64,000 nucleotides of DNA from Pedobacter frigiditerrae. GTDB taxonomy: Bacteria > Bacteroidota > Bacteroidia > Sphingobacteriales > Sphingobacteriaceae. Position 1 is the stretch's first letter; every line of letters starts with the position of its first letter. The stretch spans positions 2,356,001 through 2,420,000 of the forward strand of contig NZ_JAVTSS010000001.1 of assembly GCF_032678705.1 (NCBI RefSeq), given 5' to 3'. Under the pieces are notes generated by a model that searched no databases, was not told the origin of the DNA, and saw only the letters and a list, made by a program, of their open reading frames with translations. Positions 8,718 through 17,209 of this stretch are shown piece after piece. The position numbers were made by a program, and so were the translations under genes.

Positions 8718-10340
8718 ATGATTTCAGTATCTAATCTATCCCTTCGTTACGGCAAACGCACTCTTTTTGAAGATGTTAACGTTAAATTTACCCAAGGCAA
8801 TTGCTACGGTGTAATTGGTGCTAATGGCGCAGGTAAATCTACCTTTTTAAAAATCTTAAGTGGTGAAGTTAATCCAACTTCTGGCTCTGTAGCCTTTACT
8901 CCTGGTGAGCGTATGGCTGTTTTAAAGCAAAACCATTATGAATTTGATGAATTTTCGGTTTTGGAAACGGTGATGATTGGGCACAAAGAATTGTATGACA
9001 TCATGAAGGAAAAAGATGCCATTTACCTAAAGGAAGATTTTACCGATAAGGATGGTGAGCGTGCTGGAGAATTAGAAAATATTTTCGCTGAAAAAGATGG
9101 CTGGAATATGGAAAGTAATGCAGCAACTTTATTGAGCAATCTGGGTATTAAAGAAGAGCATCATTACAAACAATTAAAAGAATTAGATGGTAACCAAAAA
9201 GTACGTGTTTTATTAGCGCAGGCTTTATTTGGTAATCCTGATATTTTATTACTGGATGAGCCTACCAACGATTTGGATATTGATACCATTGCTTGGCTAG
9301 AAGATTTCTTGGCAGATTATCAGGCTATTGTTTTAGTTGTAAGTCACGATAGGCACTTTTTAGATGCAGTTTGTACGCACATTGTGGATATTGACTTTAG
9401 TAAATTAAATATTTATACTGGTAACTATACTTTCTGGTACGAATCGAGTCAATTAGCTTTAAAGCAACGCAGTGACCAGAATAAAAAGACTGAGGAAAAA
9501 GTTAAAGAACTACAAGAATTTATTAGACGCTTTAGTGCCAATGCTTCGAAATCTAAACAAGCAACTTCACGTAAAAAAGCATTAGATAAAATTGACATTA
9601 CCGAAATTAAAGCATCTAGCAGGAAATATCCCGCTATCTTATTCAACAATTTAGCTAGAGAAGCTGGCGACCAGATTTTACAGGTTGAAGGATTAAGTAA
9701 AACTGCACACGGTGAAGTTCTATTTAAGGATGTGAATTTTATGGTAAACAAGGGCGATAAGATTGTAATTCTTTCTCAAAATAGTTTAGCCACAAGTGCT
9801 TTCTATGATATTTTAGCTGGAAGAGATGAAGATTATAAAGGCAATTTTAAGTTTGGCGTTACGATTAGCAAAGCTGATATCCCTAATGATAATTCCGAAT
9901 ACTTTGAAGGCAAAGACGAAAACTTGGTAGATTGGTTGCGTGAATACTCTGGAACTGATGCAGATGAGCAATTTGTAAGAAGCTTTTTAGGTAGAATGCT
10001 TTTCTCTGGCGATGAGGTGTTGAAAAACGTAAAAGTGCTTTCTGGAGGTGAAAAAATGCGCTGTATGTTCTCTAGAATGATGTTACAATTAGCTAACTTA
10101 TTAATGTTTGACGAGCCAACCAATCACTTGGATTTGGAGTCTATTACCGCATTAAACAACGGAATGAAAGATTTTAACGGGACAATCTTGTTTACTTCAC
10201 GAGATCATGCCTTAACCGAATCTGTTGCAACAAGAGTTATTGAGTTAACACCAAAAGGAAGCATCGATAGAATGATGACTTATGACGATTACATCAACAA
10301 TGAAGATGTAGCAAAGTTGAGAGAAGAGATGTATAAATAG
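8718..10340 (+). CDS. ABC-F family ATPase, YbiT-like, with degenerate second ATP site
   Basis: A 540-residue soluble protein with two ATP-binding domains. The ATG at 8718 matches the conserved family start (MISVSNLSLRYGKRTLFEDV). Domain 1 has an intact Walker A (GANGAGKST, 34-42), Walker B (177-183) and switch His210, but its signature is LDGNQ (156-160). The linker (245-300) contains RFSANASKSKQATSRKKALDKI, as in E. coli YbiT. Domain 2 has a good signature (LSGGEK, 441-446) and Walker B (DEPTNHLD), but its Walker A is SQNSLATSA (353-361) and the switch His is replaced (SRDH, 494-497). ABC-F proteins act on ribosomes in translation or antibiotic protection; role here is unassigned. Confidence 0.93.
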   Translation: MISVSNLSLRYGKRTLFEDVNVKFTQGNCYGVIGANGAGKSTFLKILSGEVNPTSGSVAFTPGERMAVLKQNHYEFDEFSVLETVMIGHKELYDIMKEKDAIYLKEDFTDKDGERAGELENIFAEKDGWNMESNAATLLSNLGIKEEHHYKQLKELDGNQKVRVLLAQALFGNPDILLLDEPTNDLDIDTIAWLEDFLADYQAIVLVVSHDRHFLDAVCTHIVDIDFSKLNIYTGNYTFWYESSQLALKQRSDQNKKTEEKVKELQEFIRRFSANASKSKQATSRKKALDKIDITEIKASSRKYPAILFNNLAREAGDQILQVEGLSKTAHGEVLFKDVNFMVNKGDKIVILSQNSLATSAFYDILAGRDEDYKGNFKFGVTISKADIPNDNSEYFEGKDENLVDWLREYSGTDADEQFVRSFLGRMLFSGDEVLKNVKVLSGGEKMRCMFSRMMLQLANLLMFDEPTNHLDLESITALNNGMKDFNGTILFTSRDHALTESVATRVIELTPKGSIDRMMTYDDYINNEDVAKLREEMYK

Positions 10341-10359
10341 TTGAAACATATTTTATATT

Positions 10360-10391
10360 AAAAGCCTTGAATTATCCATTCAAGGCTTTTT
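10360..10391 (+). terminator. Terminator after the ABC-F gene
   Basis: AAAAGCCTTGAAT and ATTCAAGGCTTTT pair perfectly around a short loop and are followed by T residues. Because it is symmetrical with A and T runs on both sides it could also serve the small minus-strand gene at 10400-10555. Confidence 0.8.
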
Positions 10392-10399
10392 AGTTTATG

Positions 10400-10555
10400 T
10401 TACTTTTCATTTTCCATTTTATCAGCATACTTCTTAAGCTTACCACCCCTGTATTTTCTGTTTTTTACATAATCATACCAGCCGCGATACCTGAAGGCTA
10501 ATAAAGCTAAAAGTAACGGTATACTTGCAATAAGGATTATGGTTTTTATTTCCAT
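10400..10555 (-). CDS. Small single-span membrane protein, hypothetical
   Basis: A 51-residue reading frame begins MEIKTIILIASIPLLLALLAF and ends GGKLKKYADKMENEK. It has one membrane-spanning helix (about 4-21) followed by a basic, Tyr/Arg-rich tail (YRGWYDYVKNRKYRGGK). The frame lies alone between two plus-strand units, and the symmetrical hairpin at 10360-10391 would terminate it. The membrane-plus-basic-tail composition is not what random AT-rich sequence gives. There is no recognisable family and no Shine-Dalgarno sequence, which is usual here. Confidence 0.5.
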   Translation of the reverse strand: MEIKTIILIASIPLLLALLAFRYRGWYDYVKNRKYRGGKLKKYADKMENEK

Positions 10556-10652
10556 TTGATTAGTTTGAATTTCTGAATTTACACATTTCCCTTAATTAAT
10601 CGCAGTAGCAAATACTTTACAAGCTTAAACTCGGCTATTAAAATGTATCTGC

Positions 10653-10660
10653 TATTTTTG
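10653..10660 (+). promoter_or_regulatory. -7 box TATTTTTG for the ABC/permease operon
   Basis: An exact TAnnTTTG match ends 29 nt before the ATG at 10690. Confidence 0.45.
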
Positions 10661-10689
10661 TATCAAGCTAAAGCGCTTTTTAAACAAGA

Positions 10690-11319
10690 ATGATTTCAAT
10701 TAAATCTGTATCCCACAGTTATAAAAACACCAAACCAATCATTTTTAAGGATTGGCAAATTAATAATGGAGAACAATGGTTGCTGCTGGGTGAATCTGGA
10801 AGTGGGAAAACAACACTTTTGCACATTTTAACAGGCATTTTAAAGCCAAAACAGGGCGAGGTAAATATCAATGATACTTCTATCTACAGTTTATCTAGCA
10901 AAAATTTAGACCAGTTTAGAGGTCGTAACATCGGGATAATCTTTCAACGTCCACATTTAATAAAAAGCTTAACAATTGCAGAAAACTTGCTTTTAGCACA
11001 AGGTTTTGCCCAACTTCCAGCAAACCATCAACGTATTGATGAAGTTTTAAACTCCTTAGACATTATTCATAAAAAAGACGCTTATCCTTCTACCTTGAGT
11101 CAAGGTCAGTTACAACGTGTTTCAATTGCAAGAGCAGTGATTAATAAACCCGCCTTATTAATTGCAGATGAGCCAACATCTAGTTTAGACGATAAAAATG
11201 CAGCTGCTGTATTAGAACTATTAATGCAACAGTCTGGTTTAAATCAGGCTACATTAATTGTGGCCACCCACGATAAAAGAGTTAAAGATGCATTTACCCA
11301 TACCTACGATTTAGCATGA
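10690..11319 (+). CDS. ABC transporter ATP-binding protein (LolD/MacB-like)
   Basis: A 209-residue ATPase with Walker A GESGSGKTT (34-42), Q-loop IIFQRPHL, signature LSQGQLQRVSIARA and Walker B LLIADEPTSSLD followed by the switch His in ATHDK. The LxQGQ signature departs from the usual LSGGQ in one Gly. Length and motifs fit the mechanotransmission-type ATPases that work with FtsX-fold permeases. It overlaps the permease gene by 4 nt (ATGA), so the two are translationally coupled and form one complex at the inner membrane. Confidence 0.92.
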   Translation: MISIKSVSHSYKNTKPIIFKDWQINNGEQWLLLGESGSGKTTLLHILTGILKPKQGEVNINDTSIYSLSSKNLDQFRGRNIGIIFQRPHLIKSLTIAENLLLAQGFAQLPANHQRIDEVLNSLDIIHKKDAYPSTLSQGQLQRVSIARAVINKPALLIADEPTSSLDDKNAAAVLELLMQQSGLNQATLIVATHDKRVKDAFTHTYDLA

Positions 11320-12548
11320 GCCCATTTAAAATAAGTTGGAAAAGTATTTGGTCTAAACCACTATCTTCAGGATTAAATATCATGCTGATAGCTTTTGGGA
11401 CAGGCATTTTAACGATTCTATTGTTGGCCTCAACCCAAATTGAAGAGAAATTAAACAATAACTCTAAAGACATTGATTTGGTTGTTGGTGCAAAAGGGAG
11501 TCCGCTGCAATTAATATTAAGTAGCATTTATTACATTGATTTTCCTACTGGAAACATCCCCCTAAAAGATGCAAACGAATTGTCTCATAATCCTTTTGTA
11601 AAACGAGCAACTCCCCTAGCCTTGGGCGACAATTATAATGGCGTTCGCATTGTTGGTACAGACAGTAACTTCATCAGCCTTTATGGCTTAAAATTACAAA
11701 GCGGCAAATTTTGGAATGCAGATTTAGAAGCCACAATAGGGATAAACGTTGCAAAAGAACAAAACCTAAAAGTTGGTGATACCTTTTTTGGCGCTCACGG
11801 TTTAACAGAAAACAAAGATTTACATAAAGACCATGCTTATAAAGTTGCAGGTATTTTAGCCCCTCAAGGAAATGTAACTGACAATTTGATTTTAACAAAT
11901 ATTGCCAGTGTATGGAAAATGCATGAAGAAGAGATGGAAAATGGAAAAGGTAAAACGGAAGATGTTGAACAGAGCGAAATCCCGACTTTTCGGGAGGAGA
12001 ATGAAGACCGAGAAATCACTTCCTTATTAATCCAATACCGTTCTCCAATGTCTGTAGTGATGTTTCCGAGAATGGTTAATCAAGGAACAAATTTACAATC
12101 AGCATCTCCAGCGATGGAAAGTACAAGACTGTTTTCTCTAATTGGCGTTGGTGTAGATACCTTACAATGGTTTGCCATATTGATTATGCTAATTGCAGCG
12201 ATCAGCGTCTTTGTAAACCTATACAACTCTTTAAAAGAGAGAAGCTACGATTTAGCCATAATGAGAACACTTGGCGCCTCGAGAACTAAGCTTTTTATAA
12301 TTGTAATACTCGAGGGATTAATCTTAACCATTGCTGGAACATTTGTGGGTATTGCTTTGGGACATTTCGCATTAGAGCTGATTGCTCACTACCAAGAAAG
12401 TAGTCAAGCAAAGTTAACTGGTATGATTTTTATTACATCTGAAGTTTATTTATTGCTTGCTGGTTTGGCTATTGGTATATTTGCATCAATCATTCCTGCA
12501 ATGCAGGCTTACCGCTCTAATATTTCTAAAATACTTGCTAAAAATTAA
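11316..12548 (+). CDS. ABC transporter permease, FtsX/MacB-type
   Basis: A 410-residue inner-membrane protein with one N-terminal span (about 18-40), a periplasmic MacB-like domain (about 45-270) and three C-terminal spans (about 275-300, 322-348, 375-398) separated by the typical cytoplasmic segment LKERSYDLAIMRTLGASRTKLF. This is the type VII (MacB/LolCE/FtsX) topology. Such permeases drive lipoprotein extraction, peptide or drug efflux, or signalling. A charged, probably variable loop at about 205-235 contains a 16-bp DNA palindrome at 11980-11995 that codes EIPTFRE. The downstream DUF3299 gene follows after 4 nt. Confidence 0.9.
   Translation: MSPFKISWKSIWSKPLSSGLNIMLIAFGTGILTILLLASTQIEEKLNNNSKDIDLVVGAKGSPLQLILSSIYYIDFPTGNIPLKDANELSHNPFVKRATPLALGDNYNGVRIVGTDSNFISLYGLKLQSGKFWNADLEATIGINVAKEQNLKVGDTFFGAHGLTENKDLHKDHAYKVAGILAPQGNVTDNLILTNIASVWKMHEEEMENGKGKTEDVEQSEIPTFREENEDREITSLLIQYRSPMSVVMFPRMVNQGTNLQSASPAMESTRLFSLIGVGVDTLQWFAILIMLIAAISVFVNLYNSLKERSYDLAIMRTLGASRTKLFIIVILEGLILTIAGTFVGIALGHFALELIAHYQESSQAKLTGMIFITSEVYLLLAGLAIGIFASIIPAMQAYRSNISKILAKN
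11980..11995. repeat. Short palindrome TCCCGACTTTTCGGGA inside the permease gene
   Basis: A perfect 6-bp-arm palindrome lies in frame in the permease gene and codes part of a charged loop. Near-identical palindromes are nested in intergenic repeats at 30519-30537 and 52736-52752. This is the only copy seen in a coding region. Confidence 0.6.
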
Positions 12549-12552
12549 TATA

Positions 12553-12996
12553 ATGAAGAAACTGACTTTTATATTTTTATTATTTATCGGCTTTGCTTTT
12601 TCTGCCAAGGCACAACATGACCCAAGCGACCAAATTCTATCTGCGAATTGGGATGTAATTGGAAGTGTAGATTTCAAAACCGTAAAGGACACTGAAATGT
12701 ATGCTATTTTCGGTCCTGAGATTAAAAAGTATGCCAACAAACCTTTTGAATTAGAAGGTTATATCGTTCCAATTAAAGACGGAATGAAACAGACAAAATT
12801 CATGCTTTCTACTTTACCAATTAACCAATGTTTCTTTTGTGGTAAAAATGGTATTCCTGTAATGGTGATGGTAGAATTAACTGAACCCATCAAATTCACT
12901 TATCAAACCGTTAAAATTAAAGGGAACTTAAAGTTAAGCACTGCAAACTCCATGGATGTGCCACCAATTAGCTTAACTGCAGCTAAAGCACTATAA
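12553..12996 (+). CDS. DUF3299-like exported protein
   Basis: A 147-residue protein with signal peptide MKKLTFIFLLFIGFAFSAKAQ. The body (IFGPEIKKYANKPFELEGYIVPI followed by MKQTKFMLSTLPINQCFFCGKNG) matches the layout of DUF3299 proteins, including a CxxC pair at Cys93 and Cys96 that could bind a metal or be redox active. The start at 12553 is chosen because it opens the signal peptide; a longer frame from 12457 lies within the permease gene. It is the third gene of the ATPase-permease operon, which suggests a periplasmic partner of that transporter. Zinc handling is a hypothesis only. Confidence 0.75.
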   Translation: MKKLTFIFLLFIGFAFSAKAQHDPSDQILSANWDVIGSVDFKTVKDTEMYAIFGPEIKKYANKPFELEGYIVPIKDGMKQTKFMLSTLPINQCFFCGKNGIPVMVMVELTEPIKFTYQTVKIKGNLKLSTANSMDVPPISLTAAKAL

Positions 12997-13023
12997 TCGA
13001 TTTAACTGTGATTATTTCAATAC

Positions 13024-13056
13024 AAAGTTCTTGATTTAAATTCAAGAACTTTTTTG
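13024..13056 (+). terminator. Terminator of the ABC/permease/DUF3299 operon
   Basis: AAAGTTCTTGA and TCAAGAACTTT form an 11-bp stem followed by TTTTT, 27 nt after the DUF3299 stop codon. Confidence 0.8.
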
Positions 13057-13127
13057 TTGACAATTATATTTATGTAATAACTTACATACTTAACAAATTT
13101 TAACATTTCCACGAATTGTTATAATTA

Positions 13128-13135
13128 TATATTTG
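13128..13135 (+). promoter_or_regulatory. -7 box TATATTTG for the TonB-type receptor gene
   Basis: An exact TAnnTTTG match lies 39 nt before the ATG at 13175. Confidence 0.45.
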
Positions 13136-13174
13136 CTTTATTAAATCCAAAAAACAAACTAAATATAGCACAAT

Positions 13175-15618
13175 ATGAAAACCAATAAAAAAATAAGCTA
13201 TTTATTTGTCTTATTTATTTACGTAAGTACTTACACAAATAAAGCAATTGCTCAAGAAAAACAGTTATTTACATTGAAGGGGATTTTAAGCAGTGAGCAA
13301 GTAAAAGTTGATGGGATTAATATACATCTATTAAAAAGCACCGATAAATCGCTTATTAAAATAGAATACAGCAATGCTGAAGGTGCTTTTATTTTTGAAA
13401 AAATACCTTCAGGCGATTATATGATAATTACTCAAAGTATGGGTTTTGAAAAATATTCATCTGCGGTGATTAACCTAAATAAGGATATTGATTTAGGAAA
13501 AATCAACCTTAAAGCTGTATCTAAAAAATTAAATGAAGTTACTGTAACCGCTACCCGCCCATTCATTCAGCAGCAATACGATAAAACCGTAATCAATGTA
13601 GAAAATTCGATTTCTGCAGTTGGTAGTACCGCACTTGAAGTACTTGCGAAGGCACCCGGCATTACCTTAGACCAAAATGAAAACATAGCTATGCGTGGAA
13701 AACAAGGTGTATTGGTCATGATTGACGGCAAACCAGTTCCAATGTCTGGTCAAGATTTAGCGAGCATGTTAAAAGGAATATCGGCAAATCAGATTGATAA
13801 AATCGATTTAATTACCAACCTTCGGCTAAATATGATGCAGCAGGAAATGCAGGAATTATTGATATCAAACTAAAAAAAGGAAATAATGTTGGTACAAACG
13901 GCAATGCAACATTAAGTTACGGACAAGGAAAATATGCCAAATTAAATCCATCATTTAACTTCAACCATCGTACAAAAACAGGGAATGTTTTCGGTTCTTA
14001 TAGTTATGGCTTCAATCAAAATTTTAATCAGTTAGCTATTTTCAGGGATTTTTACAACCTTAACAATCAACTAAAAGGTAGTAATAACTATGATAATTAC
14101 AGTAAATTTCAATTTAATAACCACAACGCTAGAATAGGCAGTGATTTTTACCTCAATAAGGACATCACCGTTGGTTTCTCTGCAAATGGCAATTACAATT
14201 CAGGAGAAGTAAACTCGAACAACTTAGGCAACTCATATAATGGGCAATCTCAAAGTACAGGTACCTTTAATACTGTAGCCGATAATTCACCTCACCGCGA
14301 AAATAATAGCATCAATTTAAACTATCGTCATAAGTTAGATACAGCTGGCAAAGAATTAGCCATCGACTTAGATTATGCAAATTTCACTTCAGAAGAAATA
14401 CAAAACAACCTTACAAATTATTTCGATGTTAATGGAGCACAAGCAAAGAGCCCTTATCAATTAAGGGGTAATTTAAATGGGAGTTTGAGCATTAAATCTT
14501 TTAGGGTTGATTACCAACAACAAATAAGAGCCATTAAAACCAAATTAGAAATGGGCGTAAAAAGCAGTTGGGTAAAATCTGACAATGATGTTCAATTTTA
14601 TGACTTGAGCAATGGAGGAAATGTTTTAGATGCTAATAAAAGCAATCATTTTATTTACGACGAAAATATTAATGCGGCTTATTTAAATGCCTCACGTTCA
14701 TTCAAAAAACTAAGCGTACAATTAGGATTAAGAGCAGAAAACACTAATGCAGATGGATTTCAATTAACCGACCAAAGTAGATTTGACCGAAATTATACGC
14801 AGTTATTCCCAAGTGCATACGTTGGCTATAAATTCACCGAAAACAGCGATTTGGGCATCTCGTTAAGCAGAAGGATAAATCGACCTTCTTATCGCCAGTT
14901 AAACCCTTTTAAAGTTTTCTTAGACCCTTTAACTTACAGCACGGGAAATCCTTATTTAAAACCAGAGCTTACTAACTCTTTTGAGCTTACCCATACTTAT
15001 CAGCAAAAGTACATTACTAAATTAGGCTATAGTAAAACAACCGATAATATCCTTACTGTACTTTCGCCAGATGCTCAGCCAAACTCAGTTATACAAACCA
15101 ACAGAAATTTAGCAGAATTTGACTACTTCAATTTTAGCTTTGGTTTTCCAATTACACTTGGAAAATGGTTAAACAGCACCAATAATGCTTTGGTTTATTA
15201 TGGATTATATAGTGGCAACTTGGTGAATACTGATTTAAAAAATAGTCGTGTTGCCTTTAATTTTAGTTCTAATAATATCCTAAAGATTAGTCCTACAGTA
15301 ACTGGGGAGGTAATTGGAAACTATCAAAGTAGAAATTACTACGGACCTTTAGACATTAAAGGAAATTGGGGCTTAACAGTCGGTCTACAAAAACAGCTAT
15401 TAGCCAAAAAAGCATCTTTGAAATTAAGTGTAAGTGATGTCTTTTATACCACAAAAATTGATGCCTATACCATCCTTACTGGTTATGGAGAACAATTTTA
15501 TCAAAGTAGAGATAGCAGGGTTGCAACTTTAAGTTTTTCTTATCGATTTGGTAAATCTCAAGTTTCAAGTTCAAAAAGAGCTGGTGCGGCAGATGAAGAA
15601 AAAAGAAGAGCAGGCTAA
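13175..15618 (+). pseudogene. TonB-dependent outer-membrane receptor, interrupted by a one-base frameshift
   Basis: The first frame (13175-13873) has a signal peptide ending KAIAQ, a carboxypeptidase-like regulatory domain (about 30-115) and a plug domain (about 115-215: KTVINVENSI, ALEVLAKAPGITL, MRGKQGVLVMIDGKPV). At about 13820 the frame breaks: reading ITN then PSAKYDAAGNAGIIDIKLKKG needs one more C in the AACC-TTCG stretch. From 13822 the other frame is open to 15618 without a stop and encodes the beta-barrel (AYLNASRSFKKLSVQLGLRAENT and SLSRRINRPSYRQLNPF). The repaired protein would have about 814 residues, normal for an outer-membrane barrel of the OMP_b-brl_3 type. It may be a real mutation or an assembly error. 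A MarR gene follows after 35 nt. Confidence 0.85.
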
Positions 15619-15653
15619 TGCTTGAATTCCTTAACTTAGTTAAAAAATAATAG

Positions 15654-16148
15654 ATGGATTTAGTACATGAACTTGCTGAAATTGCCTTAGCAACTCGATT
15701 AAAAAGGTTGAGTGAAAGACTTTCAAGTGATGTAAGTAAGATATATAAGGAATCTGATGTAGATTTCGAAGCACGATGGTTTTTAATCTTAACGCTATTG
15801 CAGAAAGAAAAGTTAATGGCAATAACAGAAATCGCTGATTCATTACAGCTTAGTCATCCTGCAATTATTCAGCTAGTACAAGAATTAATACAAAAAAACC
15901 TGATTAAGGCCGCATTAGATAGTAAGGACGGCAGGAAAAGAATGGTTTCGTTAACTCCCAATGGAAAAAGGACATTGGAAAAAATTGAACCTATATTATC
16001 ATCAATTAAGGAAGAAAATAAAAAATGGATTGAAGGAAGTAGTGCCAACATCCTTAAAATATTAGCAGAGTTAGAACAAGCCTTAAATGAGCAAAGTATG
16101 TATAATCGCATTAAGCTCAATATGCTACTCCAAAAAACTCAAGCATAA
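15654..16148 (+). CDS. MarR family transcriptional regulator
   Basis: A 164-residue DNA-binding protein. The winged helix-turn-helix spans about 55-115: MAITEIADSLQLSHPAIIQLVQELIQKNLI is the helix-turn-helix and DSKDGRKRMVSLTPNGKRTL the wing. N- and C-terminal helices would form the dimer interface. It begins 35 nt after the receptor barrel frame and is probably co-transcribed, so it may regulate that receptor or sense its substrate. No operator could be identified with confidence. A strong terminator follows. Confidence 0.9.
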   Translation: MDLVHELAEIALATRLKRLSERLSSDVSKIYKESDVDFEARWFLILTLLQKEKLMAITEIADSLQLSHPAIIQLVQELIQKNLIKAALDSKDGRKRMVSLTPNGKRTLEKIEPILSSIKEENKKWIEGSSANILKILAELEQALNEQSMYNRIKLNMLLQKTQA

Positions 16149-16149
16149 A

Positions 16150-16181
16150 AAACCCAGTTTGCCATTGCAAACTGGGTTTTA
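16150..16181. terminator. Bidirectional terminator between marR-type gene and FKBP gene
   Basis: AAAACCCAGTTTGC and GCAAACTGGGTTTT pair perfectly around a short ATT-type loop, between two convergent genes. It has A/T runs on both sides and so can act in both directions. Confidence 0.88.
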
Positions 16182-16196
16182 TATTTTCTAGAATTA

Positions 16197-16700
16197 TTAG
16201 TGACCTGAATGACCATCAGCTCCATGAGCGTGACCGTGACTTAATTCATCAGCAGTTGCTTCACGAACAGTTAAAACTTTACCAGCAAAGATTAAGTTTT
16301 TTCCAGCCATTGGGTGGTTTAAATCTACTGAGATAATGTCTTCGTGTACGCCAGTAACACCAGCACGGAATTGGTTACCTTGGTTATCTTGTAAAGGAAT
16401 TACATCGCCAACTTTAGGCAATTCGCCAGCTTCTTTAAACATGTCAATTGGCAAATCTACGTGAGCAGTTGCATCAATTTCGCCGTAACCATCTGCAGGA
16501 GAAAGTTCAAAACTATACTCATCACCAGCTTTTAAACCAGCTAAATGTTCTTCAAATTTAGGTAACATCATACCTACGCCATATAAGAACACTAATGGTT
16601 GTTCTTCATTTGCTTTTTCAACAAAAACTTGCTGACCTTCTGGAGTAGTAGTGTGTAGTTCATAAGTTATAGACACTACTGTGTTCGCATTAATATTCAT
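16197..16700 (-). CDS. FKBP-type peptidyl-prolyl isomerase, SlyD-like
   Basis: A 167-residue cytoplasmic protein with the split FKBP domain of SlyD: FLYGVGMMLPKFEEHLAGLKAGD (about 34-56), an insert-in-flap region ADGYGEIDATAHVDLPIDMF, and DLNHPMAGKNLIFAGKVLTV at about 128-147. The C-terminus is His-rich (SHGHAHGADGHSGH), as in SlyD-type proteins that bind nickel or zinc. It catalyses prolyl isomerisation and works as a folding chaperone, possibly in metal supply. A TATCTTTG box at 16810-16817 lies about 110 nt upstream. It is convergent with the MarR gene. Confidence 0.92.
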   Translation of the reverse strand: MNINANTVVSITYELHTTTPEGQQVFVEKANEEQPLVFLYGVGMMLPKFEEHLAGLKAGDEYSFELSPADGYGEIDATAHVDLPIDMFKEAGELPKVGDVIPLQDNQGNQFRAGVTGVHEDIISVDLNHPMAGKNLIFAGKVLTVREATADELSHGHAHGADGHSGH

Positions 16701-16907
16701 TCTTATTTGTTTTTATAATTTTTAATACCTCTGGGTTTGTTTTCCAGAATTCGGCAAGTTAATTTTGCTAATATTTAAAGATTTGAAAGCCTTTAAGTAA
16801 AAGTTGGGCAAAGATAATCTAATTATTAGGTTAACAAAAACCGTGATTAATTGTTGCAGAAAAATGTTTTTAATTTGAACAATTATAGACTATTGTATAA
16901 TAGCATT

Positions 16908-16966
16908 GTCAGTCTGAGCGTAGTCGAAGACCCAACGCTAATCCTTCGACTACGCTCAGGATGACA
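16908..16966. repeat. REP-like repeat, family A (inverted pair)
   Basis: GTCAGTCTGAGCGTAGTCGA and TCGACTACGCTCAGGATGAC form a long inverted repeat with a short loop. It is the paired form of the repeat seen singly at 649-681 and 52717-52765. Confidence 0.7.
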
Positions 16967-16994
16967 AAACGCTTTAAAAATTTATTTGGATATT

Positions 16995-17192
16995 TTATTT
17001 CCTATTCTTAATCTGCTCGTCTATAAACTCTTCTCTAATTTGAGCCAACTCTTTTTGCTTTTCAGCGATTTTAGCCACTGCAATATGCTTTTCAGTTTTA
17101 TCTCTAATTGCAGAATAAGCTTTTTTAAGTTTAGCTATTTCCTTAACCAAGGATTTTCTTTTTGCAATAATGCCTTCTTCTTTTTCAAACAT
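16995..17192 (-). CDS. Small coiled-coil protein, hypothetical
   Basis: A 65-residue, highly charged protein (MFEKEEGIIAKRKSLVKEI and onwards) predicted to be one continuous amphipathic helix or coiled coil, with about half of its residues Lys, Glu, Arg or Asp. It starts 17 nt after the stop of the DUF255 gene on the same strand, so it is probably co-transcribed with it. No family is recognised. The close spacing and coding-like composition support it as real, but it is small. Confidence 0.55.
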   Translation of the reverse strand: MFEKEEGIIAKRKSLVKEIAKLKKAYSAIRDKTEKHIAVAKIAEKQKELAQIREEFIDEQIKNRK

Positions 17193-17209
17193 CCTGCAAT
17201 CTACCTAAA

